Shown: positions 34,991-43,519, counted from the first letter of the stretch. The stretch is DNA of 64,000 nucleotides from Verticiella alkaliphila (GCF_018904615.1 NZ_JADCNH010000001.1:124001-188000); one strand, 5' to 3'. Notes: generated by a model from the letters alone, not told the origin. Translations and numbers: made by a program.

Positions 34991-35245
34991 ATGAAAGATA
35001 TCGACCCTGATGTTGCCGCCTACCTCGGGCGGGCGGTGCTTTGTATGGATGAGTCCGGCAAGCGGGACTTCTACCCAGCCGACCCGGGTGGCAATGCCGC
35101 GTGGTGCGGCGGCACATACGCCGGCGCGGGGCCGAGGCTTGAAGCGCTAGGACTGGCTACCGTGGGGCTGAGTGGTCGAATCCACCTGACCAGCGATGCC
35201 CTCTCAATCGGCGAACAATGGGTCTTGATCCAGCAGTCGCTGTAA
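34991..35245 (+). CDS. Small opposite-strand phage protein
   Basis: 84 aa, acidic, with a compact winged-helix-like look (GPRLEALGLATVGLSGRIHL). It is divergent from terS, between late and early regions, on the strand of cI; it may be a lysogeny-expressed gene. Function unknown. Confidence 0.55.
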   Translation: MKDIDPDVAAYLGRAVLCMDESGKRDFYPADPGGNAAWCGGTYAGAGPRLEALGLATVGLSGRIHLTSDALSIGEQWVLIQQSL

Positions 35246-35254
35246 TTCGCTTAT

Positions 35255-35312
35255 TGCACGGCTGGGACTCGACCCCAGGAAGACCAGCGTATCGACTACC
35301 GCGCCACACCGA
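35255..35312 (-). other. tRNA-like remnant (T-arm and possible D-arm)
   Basis: On the minus strand a T-arm-like hairpin CTGGG-GTCGAGT-CCCAG (35262-35278) follows a D-arm-like segment (TGGCGCGGTAGTCGATACGC). No anticodon arm fits between them and no matching acceptor stem is present. If a tRNA once, it is broken. The whole interval 35246-35544 has no convincing gene; it also holds the hairpin at 35497. Confidence 0.25.
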
Positions 35313-35496
35313 TCCTTGTAGCGGCGTCACCCTTCAACCTCTCGGGCACCGCGCAAACGGGTGTGGGTCGCAGGCGCAGGCCAGAGCCAGCGTGATCCGC
35401 AACTCTGCGGCGTGCCCGCGGGGCAATGTCTGGTTGGTTGCTGCGGCTGCTCCCACTCGGATGCGCTCGGGAAGAACGCATGCGGCTGAAAGCACA

Positions 35497-35527
35497 AAGC
35501 CCGCCTCGCGTTTCCGCTGGCGGGCTT
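35497..35527. terminator. Terminator-like hairpin
   Basis: AAGCCCGCC/GGCGGGCTT, a perfect 9-bp stem with a 13-nt loop, just after the end of the early minus-strand genes. The U-tract is short on both strands, so it may be only a pausing or processing element. Confidence 0.45.
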
Positions 35528-35544
35528 CTGGAATTCGGTCTTGT

Positions 35545-35775
35545 TTAGCTGGCCTGGCGGCCTCGGTCCACAACGAGAGGCAGGCCGAACAGCCTGAGGC
35601 CATGCGGGGGATCGCCGCTCACAAATCCGTGGATGTCTTCATAGCGCAGGCGCATATAGTCGTCTTCGCTCAGCCTGATTTCCTTGAACGGATTCCCGCT
35701 GAACTTAGCGTCGTGAAGTACGCGACGCAACGAATCGAGGACACTGCCGCCGCTACACTTGATGACTTCGCTCAT
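35545..35775 (-). CDS. Small hypothetical phage protein
   Basis: 76 aa (MSEVIKCSGGS start), mixed charge, containing DYMRLRYEDIHGFVSGDP. The ATG at 35775 was preferred over 35805. It is the last gene of the rightward-to-leftward early operon. Confidence 0.5.
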   Translation of the reverse strand: MSEVIKCSGGSVLDSLRRVLHDAKFSGNPFKEIRLSEDDYMRLRYEDIHGFVSGDPPHGLRLFGLPLVVDRGRQAS

Positions 35776-35829
35776 GCTTGGCCTCATTTTCTCCGGGCAT
35801 GACAAGGGAGCCCATCAGGCTCCCCACGC

Positions 35830-36177
35830 TCAATCCTCACTCTTTTTGCCGGTCATCTCGACCTGAAGCCGGTCAGCAGCGGCCCGGAGCACCAACTCCA
35901 TCGCCCCGCGCCCGCTCGGGCCCTCGTTGAATCGGATAGTCCTGCCGCGGTCCCCAGCCCGCAAAGCCTCGAGAACCCTCAAGGCCTCTTCTGGCTTGTC
36001 GCGAAGAACTTCCGCGAGAACAGCGCCAACCGCTGCACCCGCACCAGTGCGGACTGTGTTGATCACGTCCTGAAAATACGAGGACGTCTTGAGCAAATCG
36101 TCGAACTGGCGCTTGGCTTCTGTCTTCTCGGCGTACTCCATTTCCACAGGAATTAAGCGACCGCCGCGACCTGACAT
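35830..36177 (-). CDS. Hypothetical phage protein
   Basis: 115 aa with a helix-rich N-terminus (KTEAKRQFDDLLKTSSYFQD), a Gly/Ala hydrophobic segment (GAGAAVGAVLAEVL) and a basic end. Overlaps the preceding gene by 25 nt. No family recognised. Confidence 0.5.
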   Translation of the reverse strand: MSGRGGRLIPVEMEYAEKTEAKRQFDDLLKTSSYFQDVINTVRTGAGAAVGAVLAEVLRDKPEEALRVLEALRAGDRGRTIRFNEGPSGRGAMELVLRAAADRLQVEMTGKKSED

Positions 36178-36764
36178 GAAGCCTCCGATTCATCGTGGCG
36201 CAATTTGCACACACTATCTGCTTTTGATGGTATCACATGCGGAATAGTTTGGGGTTTTGTGTAACTGACTTGCGCCCTGTTGGTTACCATCGTGCTGCCC
36301 GTGCGCAACAGCTTGTAGAAGCGGTCACGCGAAATGCCGATCCGGCCGAACAACTCGGGGCGATCATCCCACGATGCACCCATGACGTAATAGGCGAACA
36401 GCACCGCCCTCGTCTTCTCGCAGGCGAGGCCCAGGTAGGCGCGGTGGATGGCCTGCGACTGCGGGTCCAATCGCACCTTCGGCTCCCGGCTGCCAGCGCT
36501 TGCCATGCCCATTAGCTTGCAGAACGGCGTGATGCGCAGGTCCGCCCAGAAGTTCGGGCGCGCGGCCCACTCGCCCCACTGGTGCATGACGGCGGTGATG
36601 TGCATCGGGATTTCCAGCTTGCGGCCCATGTCGGTCTCTCCTTCGAACAGCCTTTCCAGCTTCTTGCGCTCCGGGCTCATGCGAACCTGGCGCGCCTCTC
36701 TTTCCTGCTTGCGCTCCAGAACCAAGACCGGATCGCGGTATTGGATCCAGTCATACACTTGCAT
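36153..36764 (-). CDS. Possible late antiterminator/regulator (Q-like position)
   Basis: 203 aa. N-terminal charged helix, central QSQAIHRAYLGLACEKTRAV and a helix-turn-helix-like GRIGISRDRFYKLLRTG. Position at the end of the early operon, just before the late genes, is where lambda Q lies; the helix-turn-helix fits a regulator. No firm sequence match to Q. Confidence 0.4.
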   Translation of the reverse strand: MQVYDWIQYRDPVLVLERKQEREARQVRMSPERKKLERLFEGETDMGRKLEIPMHITAVMHQWGEWAARPNFWADLRITPFCKLMGMASAGSREPKVRLDPQSQAIHRAYLGLACEKTRAVLFAYYVMGASWDDRPELFGRIGISRDRFYKLLRTGSTMVTNRAQVSYTKPQTIPHVIPSKADSVCKLRHDESEASCQVAAVA

Positions 36765-37374
36765 GGGCGTGCCTCTCGCTCTTGGGCGTCAGCAGTGCGG
36801 CCTCGACTGACCAGCCCTTGTTGAGCCGTTTTCGAATGACATGGGGCGCCAGCCCAGTTTCTCTAGCCCACTCCGCAATAGTCAGCCGCCTGCCATCGTG
36901 CTCTACGTGCCTGTTGGTGCGCATGTTGTTCTGCTGCTGAATTCTGGTGGCCCATCGGCAGTTGGCTTTCTCGTAGTTTCCGTTTACATCTATGCGATCT
37001 AGGCTCATTCCATCAGGCGCGTCACCCATGTCCGCCAGAAAAGCCTCGAACGAACTCCAGGATTTGTCGTAGGAAATACCTCTTCCTCCGTAGTTATCGA
37101 AAGCGTCATCAGAAGCGCGATCGCAGCGACCTTTCATCCCGGACCATATCCAGTAAGTTCTCGACCCTGTCTGCCCATGATTCCTCCTGGCGCAACCGCA
37201 AGACTTCGTGTTCCCTGATTTGAGATGCGTGATTGATGCTTGTATGACCGCACCGCAATCGCACGTACAGCAGAAAAGTGATTTCCGTTTGTCTGTACCA
37301 GCAAAACTGGTCACCAAGAGGCGACCGAACTTTTGCCCAATCAAGCTATTTCGGATTTCTTCAAATCTGCTCAT
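36751..37374 (-). CDS. Homing endonuclease-like protein, YGGRG family (copy 1)
   Basis: 207 aa: N-terminal zinc-ribbon-like CTCDCG...SCGCARR, central YWIWSGMKGRCDRASD, NYGGRGISY, then an HNH-type block (SLDRIDVNGNYEKANCRWAT), and a C-terminal helix-turn-helix (LTIAEWARETGLAPHVIRKR). It shares the core with 49872-50465 and 53554-54207. Such free-standing genes behave as homing endonucleases. It overlaps both neighbours by few bases. Confidence 0.65.
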   Translation of the reverse strand: MSRFEEIRNSLIGQKFGRLLVTSFAGTDKRKSLFCCTCDCGAVIQASITHLKSGNTKSCGCARRNHGQTGSRTYWIWSGMKGRCDRASDDAFDNYGGRGISYDKSWSSFEAFLADMGDAPDGMSLDRIDVNGNYEKANCRWATRIQQQNNMRTNRHVEHDGRRLTIAEWARETGLAPHVIRKRLNKGWSVEAALLTPKSERHAHASV

Positions 37375-37580
37375 CGCCGCACCCTCCGCGCCTCGTCCTC
37401 GCCCGGGATCTTGCTCGTCATCGTCACGATCCGCCCGCCGCTGCACCGCTCTGCCACCGCGCGCATGGCTGGGTCCATCTGGTAGCCGCGCATGTCGCCC
37501 TGGGCGTCTTTGACCATGCGGGCGAAGCCGTCGGTGGTGTCGTCGTGCTCGGCGGACTCTTGCTTCTTCTTGCTGCTCAT
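37371..37580 (-). CDS. Small hypothetical phage protein
   Basis: 69 aa with a Lys/Glu-rich start (MSSKKKQESAEHDD) and a basic end. It overlaps the homing-type gene downstream and the next gene upstream by 4 nt each. Confidence 0.5.
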   Translation of the reverse strand: MSSKKKQESAEHDDTTDGFARMVKDAQGDMRGYQMDPAMRAVAERCSGGRIVTMTSKIPGEDEARRVRR

Positions 37581-37834
37581 GCGCGCTCTCCTTCGCTCGC
37601 CTGCGGCACCTTGTTGCAATCCTCCGCGATCATCTGCAGCGCTCGATGGAGCGAGTCCGCCGCCTCGCGCAGATCCTGCTCGTAGTCCTTCCCGCCTCGC
37701 TGGCCGGCGCACAAGAGCTTCTTGATTGAGTGCTGTACGGCCGGGTTCGTGACGCCAAACAGGTCCAGCACGCGGTAGACGTCGATCGTCTGCAGGTGCG
37801 CGACGGGCTTGTGGTAGTGGCTGTGCTTGGTCAC
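37577..37834 (-). CDS. Hypothetical phage protein
   Basis: 85 aa, mainly helical (QTIDVYRVLDLFGVTNPAVQ, DLREAADSLHRALQMIAED). It resembles small phage proteins of unknown role that accompany replication genes. Four-base overlaps at both ends. Confidence 0.55.
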   Translation of the reverse strand: MTKHSHYHKPVAHLQTIDVYRVLDLFGVTNPAVQHSIKKLLCAGQRGGKDYEQDLREAADSLHRALQMIAEDCNKVPQASEGERA

Positions 37835-38019
37835 TGAATCACCTCCTGGCTGTGCACGGTCATCTCGAGGCTGTAGGCTCTGCCCTCGCTTGGATTCGCA
37901 AGGGTGGCTTTGTTGAAGCTGCGCACTTCCACCGCATAGTCGCCCTTGCCAACTTCAGTCAGCACGTCGCCGATGGCGCGCAGGTGCTCTGCGATCTTCT
38001 GGCGTTGGTCGTTGGTCAT
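37831..38019 (-). CDS. Small hypothetical phage protein
   Basis: 62 aa (MTNDQRQKIAEHLRAIGDVL start). The ATG at 38019 is preferred over one at 38082. Operon-internal; no family recognised. Confidence 0.5.
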   Translation of the reverse strand: MTNDQRQKIAEHLRAIGDVLTEVGKGDYAVEVRSFNKATLANPSEGRAYSLEMTVHSQEVIQ

Positions 38020-38023
38020 GGGC

Positions 38024-38170
38024 TCACCTGTCTCTGATCGCATGGCAGATCCCATCAGCAATCCAAAGGACGCCGAGCGCATACGCGAAGATCATGGTCG
38101 CCACGTCTACCGCCAGGAAGTGAGCGGCGATGAAGAAGCCCAGTGCCGTAAAAAGACTCAGCGGCCTCAT
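38024..38170 (-). CDS. Small two-helix membrane protein
   Basis: 48 codons with two predicted membrane helices (LFTALGFFIAAHFLAV, MIFAYALGVLWIADG). The start overlaps the stop of the preceding gene (38167). Possibly a superinfection or membrane modulator; no evidence beyond topology. Confidence 0.5.
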   Translation of the reverse strand: MRPLSLFTALGFFIAAHFLAVDVATMIFAYALGVLWIADGICHAIRDR

Positions 38171-38457
38171 GCCTTCACCTCCGGAATGCGGTAGACGTTC
38201 ACGGAACGGGTCTTGATGCGAGTAGCGCTTGGCCTCCCCGGCACCTCCACTGGCTCCCTGATGCCGACTTTCCCCACCGGCTCGCCCAGGCTCTCGAAGG
38301 CGGCGCAGAAGCCCTCCCAGCGGCTTTGCTGCTGCACACACTCGATCAGGGCTTGGTCTGTGCAGTAGCGGGATACTCCTTGGTGCCAGTACACGTCGCG
38401 CGGCACCGGACATGCCCGCTCGAACGCCGGGCGCAGGGATTCGCGGTCGATGGTCAT
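38167..38457 (-). CDS. Hypothetical phage protein
   Basis: 96 aa, with Cys (RACPVPRDVYWHQG, IECVQQQSRWEGFCAAF), a pattern seen in small phage proteins of early operons. The ATG at 38457 overlaps the stop of the next upstream gene. Confidence 0.55.
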   Translation of the reverse strand: MTIDRESLRPAFERACPVPRDVYWHQGVSRYCTDQALIECVQQQSRWEGFCAAFESLGEPVGKVGIREPVEVPGRPSATRIKTRSVNVYRIPEVKA

Positions 38458-38630
38458 TGCAGCCTCCCGGCGCGAACGAGTGGCACCAGCTTGTAATCGT
38501 TCGGGTCCAGTCCATCCTGAAGAACATCGCTTTCCGTCCAGCAGCCGCTCGTTGCCCCGCGCATGCAAAACGCGACTGGGATTCCTGTCTCAGCGTGGAT
38601 GACGTGCCATCCGTAGATCTCTTGGCTCAT
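38454..38630 (-). CDS. Small hypothetical phage protein
   Basis: A 58-codon ORF starting MSQEIYGWHVIHAETG and ending LVPLVRAGRLQ. It fills the gap between the RuvC-like gene (overlap of 4 nt at 38627) and the next gene (4-nt overlap at 38454), which strongly supports that it is real. Confidence 0.55.
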   Translation of the reverse strand: MSQEIYGWHVIHAETGIPVAFCMRGATSGCWTESDVLQDGLDPNDYKLVPLVRAGRLQ

Positions 38631-39088
38631 GCCGCCTCCTTGGCGCGCAGTTGGATTGCAAGGTTGAGGATGGCCAAAGCATCAGCTTCGTTGTGGTCGT
38701 CGGTCTCGTGGCCGCGCTTGATCGCCTCCTGGATCATCAGCGCCTTGTTGGCGTCGCCGCGGCCCGTCCATGCCCGCTTGATCTGCCCAACGCCCAGCGG
38801 CAGGAGCGGCACGCTGTGCTGCTGGGCGACCATCTCCGTCATGCCCAAGAACGCTCCGTAGCAGTGCGCCGCGAGTGCTCCCTTGTGGCTCTTGACGTCC
38901 TCGTAGGCGATGAGCGAAACGCGCTGCACGCTCACAAGGTTGTGCAGCCACTCCCGGTAGGCCGACCAGCGCGCGCCTGGGTGGGCCTTCGGGCGGCGCG
39001 GGAAGTGCATGGTGCCGCTTCCGGCTGCGTTGCCGACGCCCAGCGCGTAGCCGGTAGCCGTGCCAAGGTCGAGCGCCAGCGTGCTCAT
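38627..39088 (-). CDS. RuvC-like Holliday junction resolvase
   Basis: 153-aa RNase H-fold nuclease: catalytic Asp in LALDLGTATGYAL (residue 7), Glu in IAYEDVKSHKG (about 63), and the terminal DDHNEADALAIL acidic pair. It would resolve recombination or replication branches before packaging. It lies downstream of the replication genes with 4-nt overlaps on both sides. Confidence 0.75.
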   Translation of the reverse strand: MSTLALDLGTATGYALGVGNAAGSGTMHFPRRPKAHPGARWSAYREWLHNLVSVQRVSLIAYEDVKSHKGALAAHCYGAFLGMTEMVAQQHSVPLLPLGVGQIKRAWTGRGDANKALMIQEAIKRGHETDDHNEADALAILNLAIQLRAKEAA

Positions 39089-39417
39089 ACCGCCCTCCCG
39101 AGTTGCTGCGCCATTGCGCGGAATGCCCCGAATCCTGCGGCGACGACAGGCGCTGACACGGCAACCCGCACCGGCTCGGTCTGTGCCACGGCCGGAGTCA
39201 CCGGGACGCCCAGCAGCGCGTAAACCGGCCGGCGGATGCCGTCGTCGCAGACCGTGCGGCCGCTGGCGTAGACTTGGCCTCGGGCAGTCAGACGGCGGAT
39301 CAATTGCTTTGTCAGCGCGTCCGACATGCCGCACGCCTGCGCGATGGCTTGGCGCGTCTGCGGGTGGTGCGCGAGCGCGGCGAGGACCGCGGCGTCTTGT
39401 TGGCTGGCGGGCGTCAT
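39085..39417 (-). CDS. Winged-helix DNA-binding protein
   Basis: 110 aa. A winged helix-turn-helix (TRQAIAQACGMSDALTKQLI, RRLTARGQVYAS) is followed by a flexible tail. The ATG at 39417 was chosen because it overlaps the stop of the gene upstream. Likely a small transcription regulator. Confidence 0.6.
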   Translation of the reverse strand: MTPASQQDAAVLAALAHHPQTRQAIAQACGMSDALTKQLIRRLTARGQVYASGRTVCDDGIRRPVYALLGVPVTPAVAQTEPVRVAVSAPVVAAGFGAFRAMAQQLGRAV

Positions 39418-39788
39418 GCGGCGCTCCTCGTGAGTTGGCGGGCCATGTGCCCAAAGACGCCCAGGCCGGGCGCAGCGCGCAGGGCGAGCTTGGCACCGTG
39501 ACGGGCCTTGTAGCGGCGGTGGCTCTCGCTCTGACCGACTGGCGTGTATTTGCGGTTCGAGTACGGGCCAATGCCAAACACTCGCGTGGGCCGCTTTGCG
39601 CCTGCCATCGGCTGGATCCAGCGGTTGATGTACACACGGCGCTCGCCGTGCAGCTTGGCGACGGCCGGGCCCACCGTCGCGCGCGAGTAGCCCGTGTGGC
39701 TGCAAAGCTCCTCGACCGACATGGGGCCGATGCTCTCGAGCGCTTCGAGGATGGCCGGGATGGACTTCACGTCTCCGCGGGCGGGCAT
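39414..39788 (-). CDS. Winged-helix DNA-binding protein
   Basis: 124 aa with an N-terminal wHTH (GPMSVEELCSHTGYSRATVG) and a basic C-terminus (YKARHGAKLALRAA). Start overlaps the DnaC-like stop (TGATG). With the following wHTH gene it forms a pair of small DNA-binding proteins in the replication operon. Confidence 0.6.
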   Translation of the reverse strand: MPARGDVKSIPAILEALESIGPMSVEELCSHTGYSRATVGPAVAKLHGERRVYINRWIQPMAGAKRPTRVFGIGPYSNRKYTPVGQSESHRRYKARHGAKLALRAAPGLGVFGHMARQLTRSAA

Positions 39789-40594
39789 CACGCTGCCCTC
39801 CGATGACTGGGCCAGTCGAAGACAACGAGCTTGCCGCCGCCCTCCCGCAGCCGGTCGACAACCCGATCACCCAGGTGGGACTTCAGGCCTTCCATGTCGA
39901 GGTTGCTGATGATGATCGTGGGGCGCACGTTCTCGTACCGGCCGTTGATGATCTCGAACAGGATCAGCTTCTCGGCGTCGCTGCCGAACTGCACGCCCAC
40001 CTCGTCGAGGATCAGCAGATCAGGGTCGATTAGGGCGTCGATGGCGTCGCGCTCGGTGCGCTCGCTGCCGCGCCGGTAGGTCTCCTTCACGCTGCGCACG
40101 GCCTCCATGACCGACGAGAACACGGCCGAGTAGCCGAGCTCGATCACGCGGTGCGCTGCGGACGTGGCCAGGTGCGTCTTGCCGGCGCCAACGTTCCCCA
40201 CGAGGATCAGGCTGCGGCCGGCATCCAGCGTGGCCTTGAAGTCGTCCGCGTACTGCTGCACCGTCGCCAGCGCCTTGCCTGCACCCTCGCACGTCACGTC
40301 GAAGTTGCTGAAGCGGCGGTCGGCGAACCGTGGTGGAATGGCGGCGCGGCGCATGGCGTTGCGCATGCCGATGTCGCGGCGTTCTTGAGCGGCCTTCTCG
40401 CTGTCGGCCTTGGCCTGCGCTTCCAGGCGCGCGCCTTCACACACCGGGCACGGGCTCCAGAATCCCTTGCCGAAGCTGAAGTGACGCGACACATAGCCGC
40501 CATGCTCTTCGCAGTTGCGATTCTCGGTGCGGCGGTCAGAAGGAGCCATCTGCGCCAACTCCTGCCCGATAGTTCTGGCTGCCAAAGTTTCCAT
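39788..40594 (-). CDS. DnaC-like helicase loader ATPase
   Basis: 268 aa. Zinc-binding N-terminus (CEEHGG, CPVCEG), then AAA+ core: Walker A GNVGAGKTHLA (about 135), Walker B LLILDEVG, sensor TIIISNLD and an arginine near DRVVDRLREG. It loads the host DnaB helicase onto the phage origin with the O-like protein. It overlaps the O-like gene by 59 nt; an ATG at 40549 would shorten the overlap. Confidence 0.85.
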   Translation of the reverse strand: METLAARTIGQELAQMAPSDRRTENRNCEEHGGYVSRHFSFGKGFWSPCPVCEGARLEAQAKADSEKAAQERRDIGMRNAMRRAAIPPRFADRRFSNFDVTCEGAGKALATVQQYADDFKATLDAGRSLILVGNVGAGKTHLATSAAHRVIELGYSAVFSSVMEAVRSVKETYRRGSERTERDAIDALIDPDLLILDEVGVQFGSDAEKLILFEIINGRYENVRPTIIISNLDMEGLKSHLGDRVVDRLREGGGKLVVFDWPSHRRAA

Positions 40595-41282
40595 GCTTCG
40601 TCGCTCCTGCGGTTTTGCCAGTCGGGATCTCGTCCTGCCAGCGGCTCTGGTTGAGGTAGGTCATCGGCGCCGGCTCGTAGCCGTCCTGCCACTGGCGGGT
40701 GGTCGCCATGGCTTTCACGTGACTCACGATGTCGTCCGCGACGGCCTCCAGCTTTCGGGACTTCCAGAGGGCCAAGCACTTCGACTTGGCAACTCGCCGG
40801 GCAGTGTTGGGATACGCCTCCCAGAAGGCAGCGAATCCTGCAGGCGCGGCGGGCTTGCCCGACGAGGGGGTTTGTTTTTCTCCTTCTGTCTCTTTCTCTG
40901 TCTCTGTATCTACCTCTTGGGCCGTTACTGAAACGTTTCCTTCCCGTTTCACCTTCTCGCGGAAGGCGCGCACGCGCTCAGAACTGCTGTCCGAACGCAT
41001 CTGGCGGTTGTCCCAAGCCAGCGGCTGCAAGGTCTGCTCATCGATCAGGCCGACTTCTGCAAGGCGACGGGCGACGTCATCCAGCGTGCGCTGGTCGATG
41101 CCGAGTTTCACGGCGACGAGTCGGTGAACGATGGGGCTGCCGCTGTCGAGGATGCCTTGCGCCTTGCAGCACAGGATTGCGACGAAGTGCCAGCGGTCCT
41201 CAAAGGCCACCAGGCGCAGCTTTTCGTCGTCGATGGCCTCGTTGTACATACGGAACCACGGCAGGGGCTTGGCGGCGCTCAT
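40536..41282 (-). CDS. Phage replication protein O-like
   Basis: 248 aa. N-terminal domain MSAAKPLPWFRMYNEAIDDE with winged-helix features (RRLAEVGLIDEQTLQPLAW), an acidic linker (TETEKETEGEK), then a C-terminal helicase-loader-interacting domain (GFAAFWEAYPNTARRVAKSK). Likely binds the phage origin; upstream of DnaC-like, the usual O-P order. No iterons were visible in or near it. Confidence 0.75.
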   Translation of the reverse strand: MSAAKPLPWFRMYNEAIDDEKLRLVAFEDRWHFVAILCCKAQGILDSGSPIVHRLVAVKLGIDQRTLDDVARRLAEVGLIDEQTLQPLAWDNRQMRSDSSSERVRAFREKVKREGNVSVTAQEVDTETEKETEGEKQTPSSGKPAAPAGFAAFWEAYPNTARRVAKSKCLALWKSRKLEAVADDIVSHVKAMATTRQWQDGYEPAPMTYLNQSRWQDEIPTGKTAGATKHGNFGSQNYRAGVGADGSF

Positions 41283-41989
41283 GCGGCCCTCCCGAACAGC
41301 GCGGACAGGTCCACGCCGAACACGGCGTCCCATGCGCCAGCCGGCCAAGCCTTGACCGTGCCATAGCGCGGATCCGTGACTTCAGTCGCCTTGATGCCGC
41401 GATGCTTGCACCAGCGGCGCAGCTCCACGTAGGCGTTCTTGGCGAACGTCTTACCCGTGGCTCGCTCCACGGCGATGATCGTTGCGTGCCGGGCGTTGTG
41501 CCCGAGTTCGTCGCGCAGGCGCTCGGCCTCGCGCGAAGCCTTGGATGCCGCAGCCATGGCGCTCGCTTCACGCTTACTGCCGATCTGCGCCTTGGTGCGC
41601 ACAGCCTCGTCTCGCTCGAGCTTCAGCGCTTCGGCCTTCTCGGCCAGGTCGGCGGCCAGGCGCAGGGCCTCTGGCAGCGACTGTGGCACCACGATGGCAG
41701 CGGCGCCGGCCTCCAGTTCCTGCCAGCGGTCCACCAGCCGGGCCGTGAACTCCGGCGACAGCTGGGCCACGACGACGATGCTGTCGCGCTTGCCCTGCTC
41801 GCCGGAAAACACATACTCCGACACCGGGCGGCCGTCGGTAGGCTTTTCCTCCATTGGTGGAGAAGCAATAACGCCGCGCTCGACCAGCCGATCAATGCTG
41901 CGCTTGACGCTGTCGTGACGCACCTCGACCAGGTCCGCGATCTCACGGCTGGTCATCGTTGCGCCCGAATTAGGTATGATGTTGGTCAT
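41279..41989 (-). CDS. Rha-like phage regulatory protein
   Basis: 236 aa. N-terminal HTH (MTSREIADLVEVRHDSVKRS) like Rha/antirepressor family regulators, then a coiled-coil and a C-terminal DNA-binding-like block (GKTFAKNAYVELRRWCKHRG). Upstream of the O-like gene with a 4-nt overlap. Exact target unknown. Confidence 0.65.
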   Translation of the reverse strand: MTNIIPNSGATMTSREIADLVEVRHDSVKRSIDRLVERGVIASPPMEEKPTDGRPVSEYVFSGEQGKRDSIVVVAQLSPEFTARLVDRWQELEAGAAAIVVPQSLPEALRLAADLAEKAEALKLERDEAVRTKAQIGSKREASAMAAASKASREAERLRDELGHNARHATIIAVERATGKTFAKNAYVELRRWCKHRGIKATEVTDPRYGTVKAWPAGAWDAVFGVDLSALFGRAA

Positions 41990-42510
41990 TCGACCTCCTC
42001 ATCAGGTTGAACCGGCCCGGGACTGTTGGCGCAGTCGCTGGGCTTTTTCATGCCTGCCGCGAGCAGAGCGCCATCAGGCACTTCCACGCCGCGACACAGC
42101 AGGATCTCGATGCACTCGCGCAGCAGTTCGCGCTGAGTGCCGTAGCGGGCCTCAAATCGGGCCTTGAAGGGGTGCACGGCGATGCGGCCAGGTGCTCCGG
42201 TGCCGTCCTGGTGGTTGCCGGCGCTCAGGGGCAGCACTAGCCAGTGCGCGTCGGGCTTGGTCCGACCGTCGATGTGGTGGATGCTGACGATGGGATCTGC
42301 GATGCCGTCCTTCATGCTCGCGATGCAGCCGATGCTGGCTAACGCATCCCAGAACCGCTTCTGTTCGGCCGTGGGCGCCCTGCCCTTCATACCGGCCGGC
42401 TTCGGGCGCGCCGTCACCTGGCGGGGCTTCTGCTCGCGCGGCGCACGGACCCAGGGCGCGCGCGTCCGCAGCTCTGTGCTGCGCTTCAGGCCTACGGTTC
42501 GGTTCAGCAT
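41986..42510 (-). CDS. ref: Ref family RecA-dependent nuclease
   Basis: 174 aa. It has the Ref/HNH core with Zn-binding and active residues: IGCIASMKDG, VSIHHIDGRTKPDAHWLVLP, AGNHQDGTG and HPFKARFEARYGT. In phage P1, Ref cuts DNA at RecA-bound displacement loops and stimulates recombination. N-terminus is basic, as in P1 Ref. The ATG at 42510 overlaps the stop of the NinB-like gene. Confidence 0.8.
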   Translation of the reverse strand: MLNRTVGLKRSTELRTRAPWVRAPREQKPRQVTARPKPAGMKGRAPTAEQKRFWDALASIGCIASMKDGIADPIVSIHHIDGRTKPDAHWLVLPLSAGNHQDGTGAPGRIAVHPFKARFEARYGTQRELLRECIEILLCRGVEVPDGALLAAGMKKPSDCANSPGPVQPDEEVE

Positions 42511-42944
42511 CAGTGCCCCTCCGGGAATTCGAGGAACACGCCGCGACACTGGAAGTCGTCACGAACGGCCTCGGCATACTTGCTCAGTTGCTCGCGCGTC
42601 ATGAGCGAGGTGACAGGGAACAGGCGCATGACGGTGAGCTTTTGCTCGTAACCCATGCCCTTGATCGTGCTGTCGTAGGTCTGCCGAAACTCGGCGTCCT
42701 CAGCACGCAGGATCGGAACGCCGTGGTGCAGCTTGCAGTAGCACTTCCAGCCCAGCGCGTCGTCCTCACGCAGCTCGCGGGCGATCTGTTCGTACCAGGC
42801 GTGCGTAAGGTTGTTCTGCGGGCCGCTACGGTCCTTGCCGGTCTTGAGCGAGGCGCGCAGGAAGCGGTGGGCGGCGTACTGCTGCCGTACCTCGCCCATG
42901 AAGCGCTGGAACGACTCGTCGCTGTTGATGACGTGAGTGCTCAT
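42510..42944 (-). CDS. NinB/Orf-like recombination protein (tentative)
   Basis: 144 aa: SGPQNNLTHAWYEQIARELR and GWKCYCKLHHGVPIL show the layout of NinB (lambda Orf)-like recombination mediators, in which R/QN...W and K-C motifs recur. It lies next to Ref, supporting a recombination role. Match is weak. Confidence 0.5.
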   Translation of the reverse strand: MSTHVINSDESFQRFMGEVRQQYAAHRFLRASLKTGKDRSGPQNNLTHAWYEQIARELREDDALGWKCYCKLHHGVPILRAEDAEFRQTYDSTIKGMGYEQKLTVMRLFPVTSLMTREQLSKYAEAVRDDFQCRGVFLEFPEGH

Positions 42945-43390
42945 GGCTTCGCTCCCTGCGCCTGGCGAGCGGCGCGGCGGCTGATTTCCATCTCCTTGTT
43001 GCCCATCCCCACGCCGTTGGCGACGTCCTCAGGGAAGATCATCTCCTTGCAGTGCGGGCACAGCGGAGCCATCTTGCGGCTGCGGAACGCTTCGTCCATC
43101 GTTTTGCCGGCACGGCTGAACAGAGTGTGTTTCTCGGCGGCCTGCAGGCGCTCGATCTTCGCGTCGAACTGACTGTGACGATTGACCAGTTGCATGAAGG
43201 CGTCGAACGACTCCACCTCGGTCTCGCAGTCCCTGCACCAGATGCGGCGTTCCGTCTGGTCATAGGTCAATGACAGGTGCTTGCATGCCGAGTACGGCCG
43301 CCGGGTCATGCCGCGGGCGACACGCAGGTCGCCGATATCCACCACCTTCACGCCGGCGATGAAGTCGAGGGGCTGAATGGGGGCCGACAT
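42941..43390 (-). CDS. Zinc-finger phage protein
   Basis: 149 aa, with two CxxC pairs: IWCRDCETEV and PLCPHCKEMI, and an earlier Cys/His (YSACKHLSL), suggesting zinc binding. Start ATG 43390. Function unknown; probably DNA/RNA binding. Confidence 0.55.
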   Translation of the reverse strand: MSAPIQPLDFIAGVKVVDIGDLRVARGMTRRPYSACKHLSLTYDQTERRIWCRDCETEVESFDAFMQLVNRHSQFDAKIERLQAAEKHTLFSRAGKTMDEAFRSRKMAPLCPHCKEMIFPEDVANGVGMGNKEMEISRRAARQAQGAKP

Positions 43391-43518
43391 CACCGCCCTC
43401 CCCGCGCCCCACGGCGCTCTTGGCTGGTTTGCTCGAGCAACCGGTGGCGCAGGTCCACGCACACGGGCGAGGCCGCGAACAGCCGCTTCCAAATGTCGAT
43501 CAGGTAGGCGATGGCCAT
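43390..43518 (-). CDS. Small basic phage protein
   Basis: 42 codons (MAIAYLIDIWKRLFAASPVC start, basic end RRGARGGR). Its stop overlaps the zinc-finger gene start and it begins 2 nt from its upstream neighbour, which supports it as real. Confidence 0.45.
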   Translation of the reverse strand: MAIAYLIDIWKRLFAASPVCVDLRHRLLEQTSQERRGARGGR

Positions 43519-43519
43519 G